This document shows positions 1 to 8,591 of a DNA stretch of 64,000 nucleotides, piece after piece. The stretch comes from Terrisporobacter glycolicus ATCC 14880 = DSM 1288 (lineage in GTDB: Bacteria > Bacillota > Clostridia > Peptostreptococcales > Peptostreptococcaceae), in NCBI RefSeq assembly GCF_036812735.1, contig NZ_CP117523.1, forward strand, positions 2,790,001 to 2,854,000. The letters run 5' to 3'. The position numbers and the translations under genes were made by a program. Within the stretch, counting starts at the first letter, position 1, and the number at the start of each line of letters is the position of its first letter. The notes under the pieces are model-generated. The model was not told the DNA's origin. It saw only the letters and a list, made by a program, of their open reading frames with translations, and did no database searches.

Positions 1-434
1 ATATCGATGGCCTACATCAAATGGCTGGTAGTAGAAATGTTTTAGAGCTTCATGGGTCTATACATAGAAATCATTGTATTAAATGTGGAAAATCTTATAC
101 TTTGGAAGAAATGTTAAGTTTAGGTGGAAAAATTCCTCATTGTAATGTATGCGGTAGTATAGTCAAGCCTGATGTAGTTTTGTATGAAGAACCATTAGAT
201 AATTCTGTTGTAAATGAAACTGTAAATGCTTTAAATAATGCAGATTTATTGATTATTGGAGGAACTTCATTGGTTGTTTACCCTGCTGCTAGTTTTATCG
301 ACTACTTTAATGGTGATAGTATAGTTCTTATAAACAAAAGTAGCACAAGTTATGATACAAAAGCTTCTGTAGTCATTAATGATTCCATAGGTAAAGTACT
401 TTCACAAGCAGTTTTACAGGAAGTTAAAAGATGA
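1..434 (+). CDS. Sir2-family NAD-dependent protein deacylase, C-terminal part (cut by window edge)
   Basis: This is a sirtuin, which removes acyl groups from protein lysines using NAD. The reading frame is open from base 3 and the first visible residues are IDGLHQMAG, the NAD-binding and catalytic-His segment of sirtuins, so the true start lies left of the window. The ATG at 21 is internal. The zinc-ribbon cysteines are visible as CIKC and later CNVC, followed by the VKPDVVLYEE segment and the GTSLVVYPAA nucleotide-binding segment near the C terminus. About 144 residues of a usual 240 are present. A strong inverted repeat follows the stop. The gene runs opposite to its neighbours on the right. 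The family call is firm; the substrate is unknown. Confidence 0.95.
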   Translation, partial: IDGLHQMAGSRNVLELHGSIHRNHCIKCGKSYTLEEMLSLGGKIPHCNVCGSIVKPDVVLYEEPLDNSVVNETVNALNNADLLIIGGTSLVVYPAASFIDYFNGDSIVLINKSSTSYDTKASVVINDSIGKVLSQAVLQEVKR

Positions 435-452
435 ATTTATAGAATATGTTAA

Positions 453-482
453 AATAAGGTAAGATTTATATCTTACCTTATT
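453..482. terminator. Bidirectional intrinsic terminator between sir2 and small minus-strand gene
   Basis: A perfect 12-bp stem (453-464 with 471-482) closes a 6-nt loop and is followed on the plus strand by a T-rich run. It sits between convergent genes and overlaps the stop codon of the small minus-strand gene. Confidence 0.8.
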
Positions 483-621
483 CTTTTTCCTTTTTCTTTT
501 CATATACATCCTTATATATTAAAACAGCTTCATAATATGCTTCCTCTTCGCTTATACCTTTTTCTTGTGCTATTTTCTCAGCTGAGTCTTTTATAATCGA
601 TGCAGCTTCAAGTATGTTCAT
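478..621 (-). CDS. Small acidic/basic helical protein, 47 aa, unknown
   Basis: A 47-codon ORF opens with MNILEAASIIKDSAEKI and ends in a lysine/glutamate-rich tail (KKKEKE). A good Shine-Dalgarno (AGGAAGG, 7 nt before the ATG) supports translation. The composition suggests a short amphipathic helix pair; no signal peptide or membrane segment is seen. The gene lies about 160 bp downstream of ytfJ on the same strand and converges with sir2. The product is not recognised. The call rests on ribosome-binding site, start, and the terminator at its stop codon. Confidence 0.6.
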   Translation of the reverse strand: MNILEAASIIKDSAEKIAQEKGISEEEAYYEAVLIYKDVYEKKKEKE

Positions 622-784
622 AGAAACACCTTCCTGTTAATTATCCTACTAATTATTAATATATATTATTCCCCCAAAAACTATAAAATTACCTTATTTT
701 ATTAAAAATTACATTTATTTATAAATATTTATAAAAAAATAAGTTCTTTTACATAAAATGGCAATAGAACTTATTTTTTATTAG

Positions 785-1222
785 TTATTCTTCTTTATGT
801 ATTTTTATATCATTGTCCATATCTTCCTGAAACTTAACATTACTATCGTGTTTTAAAATCCTTTGAACTTTGTCTATTATCCTTGGTGTTACTGTTAAAA
901 TGTTATCTACTAAATTAACATTATCCTCCAAAGAAATTAAACGTGTTTCTCCATTTTCCACTACAACGAAGGCTACTGGCGATATGGTAATTGCTCCACC
1001 ACTTCCTCCTGCAAAATTAGTATCACATTTGGTCTCTGTTTTACAGTTTTTATTATATTCACCTCCGCCAATACCAAACCCTACTGTTACTTTTGATATA
1101 GGAACAACAACAGATGCTTCCGCTTTTATAGGGTTCCCTACTATGGTATTAGAATCTATGGAATTTTTTATAGTCTCAAGAGTTGTCTCCATAATGCTTT
1201 GTATTGAATTTGTAGCTGTCAT
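785..1222 (-). CDS. ytfJ: GerW/YtfJ-family sporulation protein
   Basis: This is a member of the YtfJ (GerW) family, linked in Bacillus to spore formation and germination; its biochemical role is unclear. About 145 residues, the usual family size. The family pattern is visible: a glycine-rich VGFGIGGGEY segment, a GGSGGAITISPVAF segment in the middle, and a helical N terminus (SIMETTLETIKN). The ATG at 1222 is chosen because AGGAAGGTGG lies just before it; the upstream GTG at 1231 overlaps that ribosome-binding site. The start overlaps the end of the DUF2953 gene by 47 bp. That gene precedes ytfJ in many spore formers, so the two are probably co-transcribed and translationally coupled. Confidence 0.9.
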   Translation of the reverse strand: MTATNSIQSIMETTLETIKNSIDSNTIVGNPIKAEASVVVPISKVTVGFGIGGGEYNKNCKTETKCDTNFAGGSGGAITISPVAFVVVENGETRLISLEDNVNLVDNILTVTPRIIDKVQRILKHDSNVKFQEDMDNDIKIHKEE

Positions 1223-1766
1223 CTTTGCCACCTTCCTTAGACTTAAATTTTATTATTCTTATAATAATTGGAATAGATTTAGACATAGTATTCAATCTAA
1301 ATTTTATATGTATTTTTACACTTCCTTTAATATTATTTTCATTAAACTTAGGTACTATGTTTAAATATATCTTTTCACATTTACATATATTTGTTATGTT
1401 TCCATAAATGCCGTTAATTAATGCATTAATATATATAGTTACATATGGATTAACACTACTAAAATATATATTTGAGTATAACTCTATTATTTTTACTTTT
1501 TTAACCAATTTTAAAATATTACTCAACTCTTTATCTAATATTTTTAAATCCTTTATACTACCTTTTTTTTTCCTTTTTCTTTTCTTTGGCGGATATAATT
1601 GAATATTAAATCTTATTAGTTTGAATAATAATTTAATTTTTAATTTTACAACTATTTTTTTATTATTAAAATCAGTTTCAAATATAAAGTGAGAATAAGA
1701 TATTAATAATAAAATTAATATAAAAAAAATACATATACATATATATTTCAAATTAAAATATCTCAT
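1176..1766 (-). CDS. ytfI: DUF2953 membrane-anchored protein (YtfI-like)
   Basis: A 196-residue protein with one N-terminal membrane segment (about residues 8-28), a short hydrophilic stretch, a strongly basic patch (PPKKRKRKKKG) and a C-terminal region typical of DUF2953. The function is unknown. The family is found in spore-forming Firmicutes directly before ytfJ, as here. The last roughly 15 residues are read in a second frame through the ytfJ ribosome-binding site and start. The ATG has only a weak Shine-Dalgarno, so the exact start is less sure than the family. Confidence 0.8.
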   Translation of the reverse strand: MRYFNLKYICICIFFILILLLISYSHFIFETDFNNKKIVVKLKIKLLFKLIRFNIQLYPPKKRKRKKKGSIKDLKILDKELSNILKLVKKVKIIELYSNIYFSSVNPYVTIYINALINGIYGNITNICKCEKIYLNIVPKFNENNIKGSVKIHIKFRLNTMSKSIPIIIRIIKFKSKEGGKDDSYKFNTKHYGDNS

Positions 1767-1831
1767 ATTCTATATTATTTGCAAAACTTATGGATATATA
1801 CTAATTAAAAGGAGATAGGCCTTAGGCGCAT

Positions 1832-1862
1832 AAAAATCATAGGCAAGACACCTATGATTTTT
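1832..1862 (-). terminator. Intrinsic terminator after small membrane-protein gene
   Basis: A perfect 12-bp stem (1832-1843 with 1851-1862) around a 7-nt loop lies 19 bp after the stop of the gene ending at 1881. On the minus strand the stem ends in a run of T. Confidence 0.7.
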
Positions 1863-1880
1863 ATTTATTTTGACTTTGAT

Positions 1881-2126
1881 TTATTTTGACTTTGATTTGT
1901 TTTTACTTTTTTTGTTTGACATGACACTTTGTGACGATGGTGCCATTCTTTGTTTTTGTCTTCTAGTTGTTCCACTATTATTGTAAATACACATACCCCA
2001 ACAAGCAACTGCAACCATAAATAGTATACCCCTTAATGCATCTCCCATTCTAAACATATGCACTCCAAATAAAAAGCTTGCTATAGCAAATATTACATAT
2101 ATGGCCATTGCTAGTTTACTTTTCAT
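1881..2126 (-). CDS. Small two-helix membrane protein with basic tail, unknown
   Basis: An 81-residue protein with two predicted membrane helices (about residues 5-22 and 29-48) separated by a short loop, then a hydrophilic tail rich in Ser/Lys/Gln ending in KNKSKSK. A strong ribosome-binding site (AAGGGGGAG) precedes the ATG. It lies between scpB and the ytfI-ytfJ pair on the same strand, with its own terminator. The family is not recognised. A small integral membrane protein with a cytoplasmic basic tail is the most that can be said. Confidence 0.75.
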   Translation of the reverse strand: MKSKLAMAIYVIFAIASFLFGVHMFRMGDALRGILFMVAVACWGMCIYNNSGTTRRQKQRMAPSSQSVMSNKKSKNKSKSK

Positions 2127-2194
2127 ATTTCTCCCCCTTAAATTATTATCTTACTGAAATAGTATCACATTTTATGATAAATAATAATTTTTTA

Positions 2195-2731
2195 TTAAAT
2201 TTCTTCTTCATTTTCGAAACTATCTATTGGTGGCAATTCTTTTAAACTTTCAATTTGCAATAATTTCAAAAATTCCTGAGTTGTCTTATATATAATGGGT
2301 TTTCCTATTCTATTTAAGCGTCCTGCTTCTCTTATTAGTTCATGTTCTAAAAGTGTTTGTAAAACTTTATCACATTTAACACCTCTAATACTTTCAATTT
2401 CCACTTTAGTAATAGGTTGTTTATATGCAATAATAGTTAAAGTTTCTAGTGTAGCTTGACTTAAAGACTTTCTTTTCTTTGGCTCTAACACCTTTTTTAT
2501 ATAGTCTGCATAGTCTTTATTAGTACACATTTGATATTTATTTTCTAGTTTTATTATTTGAATTCCTCTATTATTTTCTCTATATTCATCAATCAAAGCA
2601 TTTAACATAAATTCTATTTCTTTAGATGAAAGTTCTTCATTAATAACACTATTAAGCTCTTTTATGCTTATAGGTTCTCCATAAGCAAACATGATTGATT
2701 CAATTATATGTTTTATTTCTTCTCTATTCAT
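2195..2731 (-). CDS. scpB: Segregation and condensation protein B (ScpB)
   Basis: ScpB is the winged-helix partner of ScpA and Smc in the condensin that compacts and segregates chromosomes. The protein is about 178 residues, normal for the family. It has tandem winged-helix domains, and the characteristic LSQATLETLTIIAYKQPIT segment is followed by an IRGVKCDKVLQTLLE recognition-helix region. The start is placed at the ATG at 2731, where GGAG is correctly spaced; the longer reading from the GTG at 2743 overlaps that site. The ATG overlaps the last codons of scpA by 8 bp, so translation is probably coupled. Confidence 0.95.
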   Translation of the reverse strand: MNREEIKHIIESIMFAYGEPISIKELNSVINEELSSKEIEFMLNALIDEYRENNRGIQIIKLENKYQMCTNKDYADYIKKVLEPKKRKSLSQATLETLTIIAYKQPITKVEIESIRGVKCDKVLQTLLEHELIREAGRLNRIGKPIIYKTTQEFLKLLQIESLKELPPIDSFENEEEI

Positions 2732-3452
2732 TTTCCACTCCACGCTTTATTATAAGAATATCATCAAAAAATTCATTTTGAACTACAATTATTAACTTTT
2801 CCTTTATTAATTCAAGAATAGCTAAGAATGTAGCTATAGTTTCATCCTTATCATAAGGCCCTACTAATTCGATAAAGCTTACTTTATCTTCTTTTTTCAT
2901 TAAATCTCTTAAATCTGACATTTTTTCTTCAGAAGATACTACTCTTTTTTTAACTATCATATCTAATTCTTCTGTTTTATCAAAACCTTCTATAACTTTT
3001 GTTTTTAGTATCATAGGAAGAATTGTTCTGATAGCTTCTATGGATATTTCGTCTAAGTCTATTTTATTATCTACAATTACTTCCTCTTTCGCTCTAAAGA
3101 AAGTATCACAAGTATAGTGAACATTTTCTTTAATACTTAGGGAAGCTTCTTTAAATTTCTTATATTCTTCTAATTTTTCTACTAATTCTAATCTTGGATC
3201 TTCTTCATGTTCTTCATGATGTTGTTTATAAAGTAAATACTTTGACTTTATTTCAACTAATTTAGAAGCCATTATTATAAATTCACTGGCAACTTCTAGA
3301 TCCATTTCATTTAACATATCAATATAAGATAAATATTGACTTGTAATTTCTGAAATTGATATATCCTTTATATCAATTTTTTGTTTTGAAATTAAATCAC
3401 AAAGTAAATCTAAAGGTCCATCATAAACATTTAAATGTATATTATACTTCAT
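2724..3452 (-). CDS. scpA: Segregation and condensation protein A (ScpA)
   Basis: ScpA is the kleisin that bridges the Smc heads and binds ScpB. The protein is 242 residues. The N-terminal kleisin region (YDGPLDLLCDLISKQKIDI) is the family hallmark, followed by a helix with ASEFIIMASKLVEIKSKYLL. The C-terminal winged helix ends near residue 240. An AGAGG ribosome-binding site precedes the ATG. It lies 11 bp after the M50 protease gene and overlaps scpB, so the three are probably one transcript. Confidence 0.96.
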   Translation of the reverse strand: MKYNIHLNVYDGPLDLLCDLISKQKIDIKDISISEITSQYLSYIDMLNEMDLEVASEFIIMASKLVEIKSKYLLYKQHHEEHEEDPRLELVEKLEEYKKFKEASLSIKENVHYTCDTFFRAKEEVIVDNKIDLDEISIEAIRTILPMILKTKVIEGFDKTEELDMIVKKRVVSSEEKMSDLRDLMKKEDKVSFIELVGPYDKDETIATFLAILELIKEKLIIVVQNEFFDDILIIKRGVENE

Positions 3453-3463
3453 TAAATTACCTC

Positions 3464-4054
3464 TTACATAAATATACTTACTATAGTATAAAACACCATC
3501 ATTATAGGTGTCGTAACATAAGAATAAATTCCTGTAAAAATAGAAATCAATAACACCACGTATCCTACATTTTCATATTTGTAAATAAATTCATTGTATT
3601 TGTATGGCAATAATGATGATATAATACCCCAACCGTCAAGTGGTGGTATAGGAAGTAAATTAAAAGCTCCAAAACCAATATTAATCCACATTGCTTTATC
3701 AAATATCAGTTGTATAGCATACATATCAGAGTATTTAACTATTAACGCACAAGCAATTGCACCAACTAAATTTCCTAATGCTCCTGACAAAGAAACTATT
3801 ATATTACCTACTCTATAATTTTTAAAATTATTTGGATTAATTGGTACTGGCTTTGCCCATCCTATACGAAATAATAATAAAGTTATTAATCCTAAAGGAT
3901 CCACATGTTTTGCAGGGTTTAATGTCATTCTCCCATTATACTTGGCAGTATCATCTCCAAGTAAGTGTGCTGAATATGCATGACCAAACTCATGAATAGA
4001 TATGGCTATGGCTATTCCCACCAACGATGCTAATAAATCACTTAAGTTAAACAT
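3464..4054 (-). CDS. Site-2 protease family (M50) zinc metalloprotease
   Basis: A 196-residue intramembrane metalloprotease of the compact YwhC-like group of M50, with no PDZ or CBS domain. The zinc ligands HEFGH are at residues 21-25 in the first membrane helix. The second motif NLLPIPPLDGW, supplying the third ligand Asp, lies near residues 132-142. At least four further hydrophobic segments are seen. The physiological substrate is unknown. It is set between dacF and scpA on the same strand, an arrangement common in Firmicutes. Confidence 0.93.
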   Translation of the reverse strand: MFNLSDLLASLVGIAIAISIHEFGHAYSAHLLGDDTAKYNGRMTLNPAKHVDPLGLITLLLFRIGWAKPVPINPNNFKNYRVGNIIVSLSGALGNLVGAIACALIVKYSDMYAIQLIFDKAMWINIGFGAFNLLPIPPLDGWGIISSLLPYKYNEFIYKYENVGYVVLLISIFTGIYSYVTTPIMMVFYTIVSIFM

Positions 4055-4141
4055 ATTTATTCTCTCCTACTGTTTTTTGTAATAATATTATTATATCATT
4101 AATAGAACTATAATCAAAAGGTTTATGTTTTTATTAATGAT

Positions 4142-4183
4142 AAAAGCTATGCAGCACATATAAATACGCACTGCATAGCTTTT
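4142..4183 (-). terminator. Intrinsic terminator of dacF
   Basis: A 13-bp perfect stem (4142-4154 with 4171-4183) around a 16-nt loop lies just after the dacF stop, with a T-rich end on the minus strand. It separates dacF from the M50-scpA-scpB genes. Confidence 0.75.
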
Positions 4184-4188
4184 TAGTA

Positions 4189-5340
4189 TTATAATAAGTT
4201 GTCTACTACTCTTCTTAACATTTGTAAATAAGATGCCTTATTTATATCTTCATTATTTATTATTTTAGTTTCTCCAACAAGCTCTTTTCCTCTGTAAACT
4301 TTTACAACTCCTAGTTCTGTATTTTTCTTTATTGGAAGTTTTAGATCTTGTTTTATTTCTACTTTCTTTTGGAAATCTTTTTTATCACCTTTTTTTATTA
4401 ACACACTTAAATCATCTTTTGCTACTAAATCAACATTTTCTTTTTCACCTTTTTCAAATTTAACTGTTGCTACCTTGTCTTTGGCTCCACAAATTTTAAC
4501 ACTTTCATAGTTTGCAAATCCATAATTCAAAAGATTTGTAGCATCTTTAAATCTTATTGGAGAAGTTTCAGCACATAATGTAACAGCTATTAAATGTGTA
4601 TTATTTCTTAAAGCAGATGCTGATAAACAATATTTTGCTTGTTGAGTAAAGCCAGTTTTTACTCCTGTTGCTCCTGAATAATGTTTAACTAATTTATTAG
4701 TATTAGAAATCCCTATTTTAGCTTGTTTTTTTCCAACTACAACTTCATCCATCCATGTAGTTAGATATTTAGAAATCTTCTTATGACTAAGCAATTCTTT
4801 TGACATTAGTGCTATATCATAAGCTGAAGTATAGTGGTTATCTACAGGAAGACCATTTGTATTTACAAAGTTTGTATCTTTCATTCCCAGCTCTTTAGCT
4901 CTTTTATTCATAAGGTCAACAAACTCTTCCATGCTTCCACCCACATATTCTGCCATAGCAACACAGGCATCATTGGCAGATGCAACTGCTATAGATTTTA
5001 CAAGTGTATCTACCTTTTGTATCTCTCCTGGTTCTAGGAAGATCTGGCTACCTCCCATACTAGCTGCATTTTCACTTATTTGAACATCATCTTCTTCTTT
5101 AATTTTCCCATCTTCTAAAGCTTCACAAATTAAAAGTAATGTCATTACTTTTGTTACACTGGCTGGTGGTAATTTTTGATGAGAATTTTTCTCGTACAAA
5201 ACCTTACCTGTAGAAGCATCCATCAGTACTGCTGATTTAGAAGCTATATCTAACTTAGCTTCTTTGGTATTGGCAAAAACAAAATTTCCTTGACTTATTA
5301 CAATAACTAATGCAAGTAGAAAGCTAATAAACTTTTTCAT
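4189..5340 (-). CDS. dacF: D-alanyl-D-alanine carboxypeptidase (DacF-like, S11 family)
   Basis: A low-molecular-weight penicillin-binding protein that trims the terminal D-Ala from peptidoglycan stem peptides. It has a signal peptide (about residues 1-23). The catalytic SxxK is S61-V-T-K64, the SxN motif is in ASANDACVA, and the KTG motif is in GVKTGFT. The C-terminal PBP5-like beta domain follows and an amphipathic end (SYLQMLRRVVDNLL) probably anchors it to the membrane. The length of 383 residues is normal. The ribosome-binding site is AGAGGTGA. DacF-type enzymes often act in spore cortex formation, but vegetative roles are equally possible. Confidence 0.95.
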   Translation of the reverse strand: MKKFISFLLALVIVISQGNFVFANTKEAKLDIASKSAVLMDASTGKVLYEKNSHQKLPPASVTKVMTLLLICEALEDGKIKEEDDVQISENAASMGGSQIFLEPGEIQKVDTLVKSIAVASANDACVAMAEYVGGSMEEFVDLMNKRAKELGMKDTNFVNTNGLPVDNHYTSAYDIALMSKELLSHKKISKYLTTWMDEVVVGKKQAKIGISNTNKLVKHYSGATGVKTGFTQQAKYCLSASALRNNTHLIAVTLCAETSPIRFKDATNLLNYGFANYESVKICGAKDKVATVKFEKGEKENVDLVAKDDLSVLIKKGDKKDFQKKVEIKQDLKLPIKKNTELGVVKVYRGKELVGETKIINNEDINKASYLQMLRRVVDNLL

Positions 5341-5452
5341 ATCGTCACCTCTTAATTGTATTTAATTTTATTAACCTTTATATTATTTCTCTTATATTAT
5401 TTTTTACCAATACTTCTAATTTATAATTAGTATCTTTTACATATTATATTTC

Positions 5453-5740
5453 TTAATAATTAATAATTTCACTTTCTATATCAATTATTTCGGCATCACA
5501 GTTTTCTTCAATAAAATTTATAATTTTTTCCTTTGATTGATCACTGTCCTTACTGTTTAAATCAAGCTTTATCATACCAATACTTATTCTTTGATGTAAA
5601 TCTTGATTTTCAACTTCTCTTATACTAATATTAAACTTGTTTTGTAATTTGCTTATTATACTTTTCACAATCATTCTCTTCTCTTTTAAAGAGTGTACAT
5701 AAGGTGCCCTTAAATCAACTTTAATAACTAGTATTTTCAT
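5453..5740 (-). CDS. DUF503 family protein (YlxP-like)
   Basis: A 95-residue protein of the DUF503/YlxP family, recognised by the N-terminal beta strand followed by LRAPYVHSLKEKRMIVKSI. The family has a ferredoxin-like fold; relatives lie near rbfA and infB in other Firmicutes and have been linked to ribosome maturation. A good AGAGGAA ribosome-binding site precedes the ATG. It follows the YlbF-like gene by 15 bp and is probably co-transcribed with it. Confidence 0.88.
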   Translation of the reverse strand: MKILVIKVDLRAPYVHSLKEKRMIVKSIISKLQNKFNISIREVENQDLHQRISIGMIKLDLNSKDSDQSKEKIINFIEENCDAEIIDIESEIINY

Positions 5741-5755
5741 TTAAATTCCTCTTTT

Positions 5756-6091
5756 CTATTTATAATCTTCTTTTATTGCCTGTGCTATTATTTTATTTAT
5801 ATTATCCATCATTTTATTAAATTTTTCTTCAGCTAATATATAGTTATATATTTTTTCATTATATCTTATTTTATTCTGAATTTCTTCCATTTTTCTCATG
5901 GTTTTTTTATCTATTTTTTTATTATTCATAGTAGCATATTGAAGATTGTATCCTGTTTTTTTATATTCACTTAATAAGATTTCATTATTTTTATCACTTT
6001 TCATTACTTTCATATTGTCTACAAAATCTTTATACTCTTTACTATTTTTTATTTCACTAGCCAACTTTGTAGCTGTATCATATACACTCAT
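5756..6091 (-). CDS. YlbF/YmcA-family regulator (Com_YlbF)
   Basis: A 111-residue all-helical protein of the YlbF/YmcA/YheA family. In Bacillus subtilis YlbF, YmcA and YaaT form a complex that steers RNase Y-dependent mRNA processing and thereby competence, sporulation and biofilm formation. The visible pattern is the N-terminal DTATKLASEIKNSKEY helix and a long basic second helix. A strong AGGAGGG ribosome-binding site fits the ATG. It is adjacent to the RNase J gene, which suits an RNA-processing role, though partners cannot be read from sequence. Confidence 0.82.
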   Translation of the reverse strand: MSVYDTATKLASEIKNSKEYKDFVDNMKVMKSDKNNEILLSEYKKTGYNLQYATMNNKKIDKKTMRKMEEIQNKIRYNEKIYNYILAEEKFNKMMDNINKIIAQAIKEDYK

Positions 6092-6175
6092 ATTACCCTC
6101 CTAATTCATATTAAAATTTTTAGGTGTTATAAGTATATATGCATTACGAATGCGTTTTTGTTTATAGTTACAAAA

Positions 6176-6214
6176 AAATACCTCAGTATTTTTAATTTAA
6201 ATACTGAGGTATTT
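6176..6214 (-). terminator. Intrinsic terminator of rnj
   Basis: A perfect 15-bp stem (6176-6190 with 6200-6214) around a 9-nt loop lies just past the RNase J stop, and the minus strand continues into a T run. Confidence 0.85.
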
Positions 6215-6218
6215 CTAA

Positions 6219-7898
6219 TTATACTTCCATGATTATTGGTAATATCATTGGATTTCTCTTAGTTTTTATATATAAATATTCCTTTAAGTTTTCTTTAATA
6301 TTATTTTTTAAATATGCCCATTCTTTTATATTCTTTTCTTCACATTCAGTTAAAACATCTTTTATTACATTCTTAGCCCCATCCATTAAATCTTCTGATT
6401 CCCTAACATAAACAAATCCTCTAGATATAATGTCTGGACCAGCAAGTACTTTACCATCTTCTTTAGATATAGTGACAACTACTATCATGAGTCCATCTTC
6501 AGATAAATGTTTTCTATCTCTTAGAACTATGTTTCCTACATCTCCTACTCCAAGCCCATCGACAAGCACATTTCCTGTCGGTACTGTAGCAGTAACTTTT
6601 GCAGAATGTCTATCTAATTCTAAAATTTGACCAGTTTGCATTACAAATACATTTTGATCTGGCATACCAAGCTCATTAGCTAATTCTGCATGACGTTTTA
6701 ACATTCTATATTCTCCATGAACTGGCATAAAGAATTTTGGCTTAACCATTCTATTTATAAGTTTTAAATCTTCTTGGGCTGCATGACCTGATACGTGTAT
6801 ATCAGCTATGTCGTTGTAAACAACCCTAGCTCCTCTTTCAAATAAAAGATTTATCACTTTCGAGATTAGCTTTTCATTTCCTGGTATTGGATGAGCTGAA
6901 ATTATTACTAAATCTCCCTTTTTAATTTCTACTTTTTTATGTTCGCTACTTGACATTCTAGCAAGAGCCGACATTGGTTCTCCCTGTGTTCCTGTAGTTA
7001 TAATTACTAATTCATTGTCATCATATTTAGATATGTCATTTAAGTCAACTAATGTATCGTCTTCCATCTCTAAATAGCCAAGTTCTTTAGCAACACCTAT
7101 TACATTAACCATTGATCTTCCTGAGACAGCAACTTTTCTATTAAATTTAACCGCCATATTTATTATTTGTTGTAATCTATGAATATTTGATGCAAAAGTA
7201 GATACTATAATTCTACTACCATTTGCTTTTCTAAATAAATCATCAAGACCTGCTCCTACTGTTCTTTCAGACATAGTAAATCCTGGTTTTTCTACGTTTG
7301 TACTATCTGCTAACATTAAAAGAACTCCCGCACTTCCAAGCTCACATATTCTGTGAATATCCATAACATCTCCATCTATCGGTGTAAGATCAATCTTAAA
7401 GTCTCCTGTATGGAAAATAACCCCTTGCTCTGTGTGTACAGCCAGTGAACAAGATCCTGGTATACTGTGGTTATTTTTTATAAATTCTACACTAATATTT
7501 TTAAGCTTAATTATTTGTTTAGGAGTAACAACATTTAATTTTACATTATTAAGTTTATGTTCTTTTAATTTAACCTCAATTAGTCCAATACTAAGTCTAG
7601 TTCCGTACACAGGTACATCGATTTTTTTAAGTATATATGGAAGAGCTCCTATATGATCTTCATGTCCATGTGTTATAAATATACCTTTTACCTTATCCTT
7701 ATTTTTTAGTAAATAAGTTATATCAGGTATAACTATATCAACACCTAACATTTCATCTTCTGGAAAACTTAACCCCGCATCTATTACAACAATCTCATCC
7801 TTATACTCTATTACGGTCATGTTTTTGCCTATCTCGTTAAGACCACCTAAAGCCATTACTTTAATCTTGTTGGTGCTTTTCTTAAACAATTGCATCAT
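6219..7898 (-). CDS. rnj: Ribonuclease J
   Basis: RNase J is a metallo-beta-lactamase-fold enzyme with 5'-3' exonuclease and endonuclease activity and is central to mRNA decay in Firmicutes. The metal-binding HGHEDH is at about residues 77-82. The beta-CASP region, the SGHAAQEDLKLINRMVKPKFFMPVHGEYRML segment in shorter stretches (SGHAAQED, PVHGEYRML) and the C-terminal domain are all present. The length of 559 residues is normal. Two adjacent ATG codons follow a GAGGAG that touches the first, so the second ATG may be the true start. Only one RNase J gene is seen in this window. Confidence 0.96.
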   Translation of the reverse strand: MMQLFKKSTNKIKVMALGGLNEIGKNMTVIEYKDEIVVIDAGLSFPEDEMLGVDIVIPDITYLLKNKDKVKGIFITHGHEDHIGALPYILKKIDVPVYGTRLSIGLIEVKLKEHKLNNVKLNVVTPKQIIKLKNISVEFIKNNHSIPGSCSLAVHTEQGVIFHTGDFKIDLTPIDGDVMDIHRICELGSAGVLLMLADSTNVEKPGFTMSERTVGAGLDDLFRKANGSRIIVSTFASNIHRLQQIINMAVKFNRKVAVSGRSMVNVIGVAKELGYLEMEDDTLVDLNDISKYDDNELVIITTGTQGEPMSALARMSSSEHKKVEIKKGDLVIISAHPIPGNEKLISKVINLLFERGARVVYNDIADIHVSGHAAQEDLKLINRMVKPKFFMPVHGEYRMLKRHAELANELGMPDQNVFVMQTGQILELDRHSAKVTATVPTGNVLVDGLGVGDVGNIVLRDRKHLSEDGLMIVVVTISKEDGKVLAGPDIISRGFVYVRESEDLMDGAKNVIKDVLTECEEKNIKEWAYLKNNIKENLKEYLYIKTKRNPMILPIIMEV

Positions 7899-8085
7899 CT
7901 CCTCTGTCTATTCAATTTTCAATTTTCAATTTAATGTTGCATATAAAAATAATATTAAATCACGCACTTTTTACCAACTAAGTTTATTGTATCATAAATT
8001 TCCTTTTATTTTAAGTATATTTAAAATACTTTTATCCATTATCTAGATAAAGTACTTTTTTAATATACAAAATCAACAAAAGTAA

Positions 8086-8119
8086 AAAGATATAAGTTCT
8101 ATTTAGAACTTATATCTTT
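8086..8119 (-). terminator. Intrinsic terminator embedded in the end of fur
   Basis: A perfect 15-bp stem (8086-8100 with 8105-8119) around a 4-nt loop. One arm lies inside the fur coding region and encodes its last residues (KDISSK) and part of the stop codon; the other arm lies just beyond it. A T-rich stretch follows on the minus strand. Confidence 0.8.
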
Positions 8120-8554
8120 ATTACAGTCCTGGCATAATCCATAAAATTTAACATCATGGTCTAATATTTTAAACTTATAAGCACTTTGTATTTCATTTTC
8201 CACGTTGTCCATTAAATCATCTTCAACTTCAATTATTTTTCCACATTTTTTACAAATTAAATGGTGGTGATTATGAGTTTCTGATTTATTTAAATTAATT
8301 TCGTATCTAATACATCCATCATCTAAGTTTAATTTTGATATTACTCCAATTTCGTCTAATAACTGCATTGTTCTATAAACTGTTGCAAGTCCTATTTCTG
8401 GACAATTCTCCCTAACTAAATCATAAATTTCTTCACTGCTTAAATGTCTGTTTTCATTATCAAGAAGTATATTTATTATAGCTCTTCTTTGAGGAGTTAT
8501 TTTTAGTCCTGATTCCTTTAATTTGCTTTTTAAATTTTCCATTGTATTACACAT
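8099..8554 (-). CDS. fur: Ferric uptake regulator family repressor (Fur)
   Basis: A 151-residue metal-dependent repressor of the Fur superfamily. It has an N-terminal winged helix (ITPQRRAIINILLD, then GLATVYRTMQLLDEIG) and a dimerisation domain with the histidine-rich SETHNHHHLICKKCGK site. Zinc-binding CxxC pairs occur at CKKC and CQDC. It resembles Fur more than PerR or Zur by the HHLICKKCGKIIEVEDD region and by its gene neighbourhood. The start is set at the ATG at 8554, preceded by GGGTGGT. The longer frame up to 8611 would begin upstream of the predicted promoter's transcription start, so it is rejected. Confidence 0.92.
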   Translation of the reverse strand: MCNTMENLKSKLKESGLKITPQRRAIINILLDNENRHLSSEEIYDLVRENCPEIGLATVYRTMQLLDEIGVISKLNLDDGCIRYEINLNKSETHNHHHLICKKCGKIIEVEDDLMDNVENEIQSAYKFKILDHDVKFYGLCQDCNKDISSK

Positions 8555-8591
8555 AATACCACCCGTTTTCAATTGATAATCTTTTGTAATT

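Noticed and set aside
870-1602. Plus-strand ORFs opposite ytfJ and ytfI
   Set aside because: They lie antisense to well-recognised genes, have no family resemblance and no ribosome-binding sites.
7914-7932. Triplicated CAATTTT-like repeat upstream of rnj
   Set aside because: Short AT-rich near-repeat, expected by chance at this base composition.
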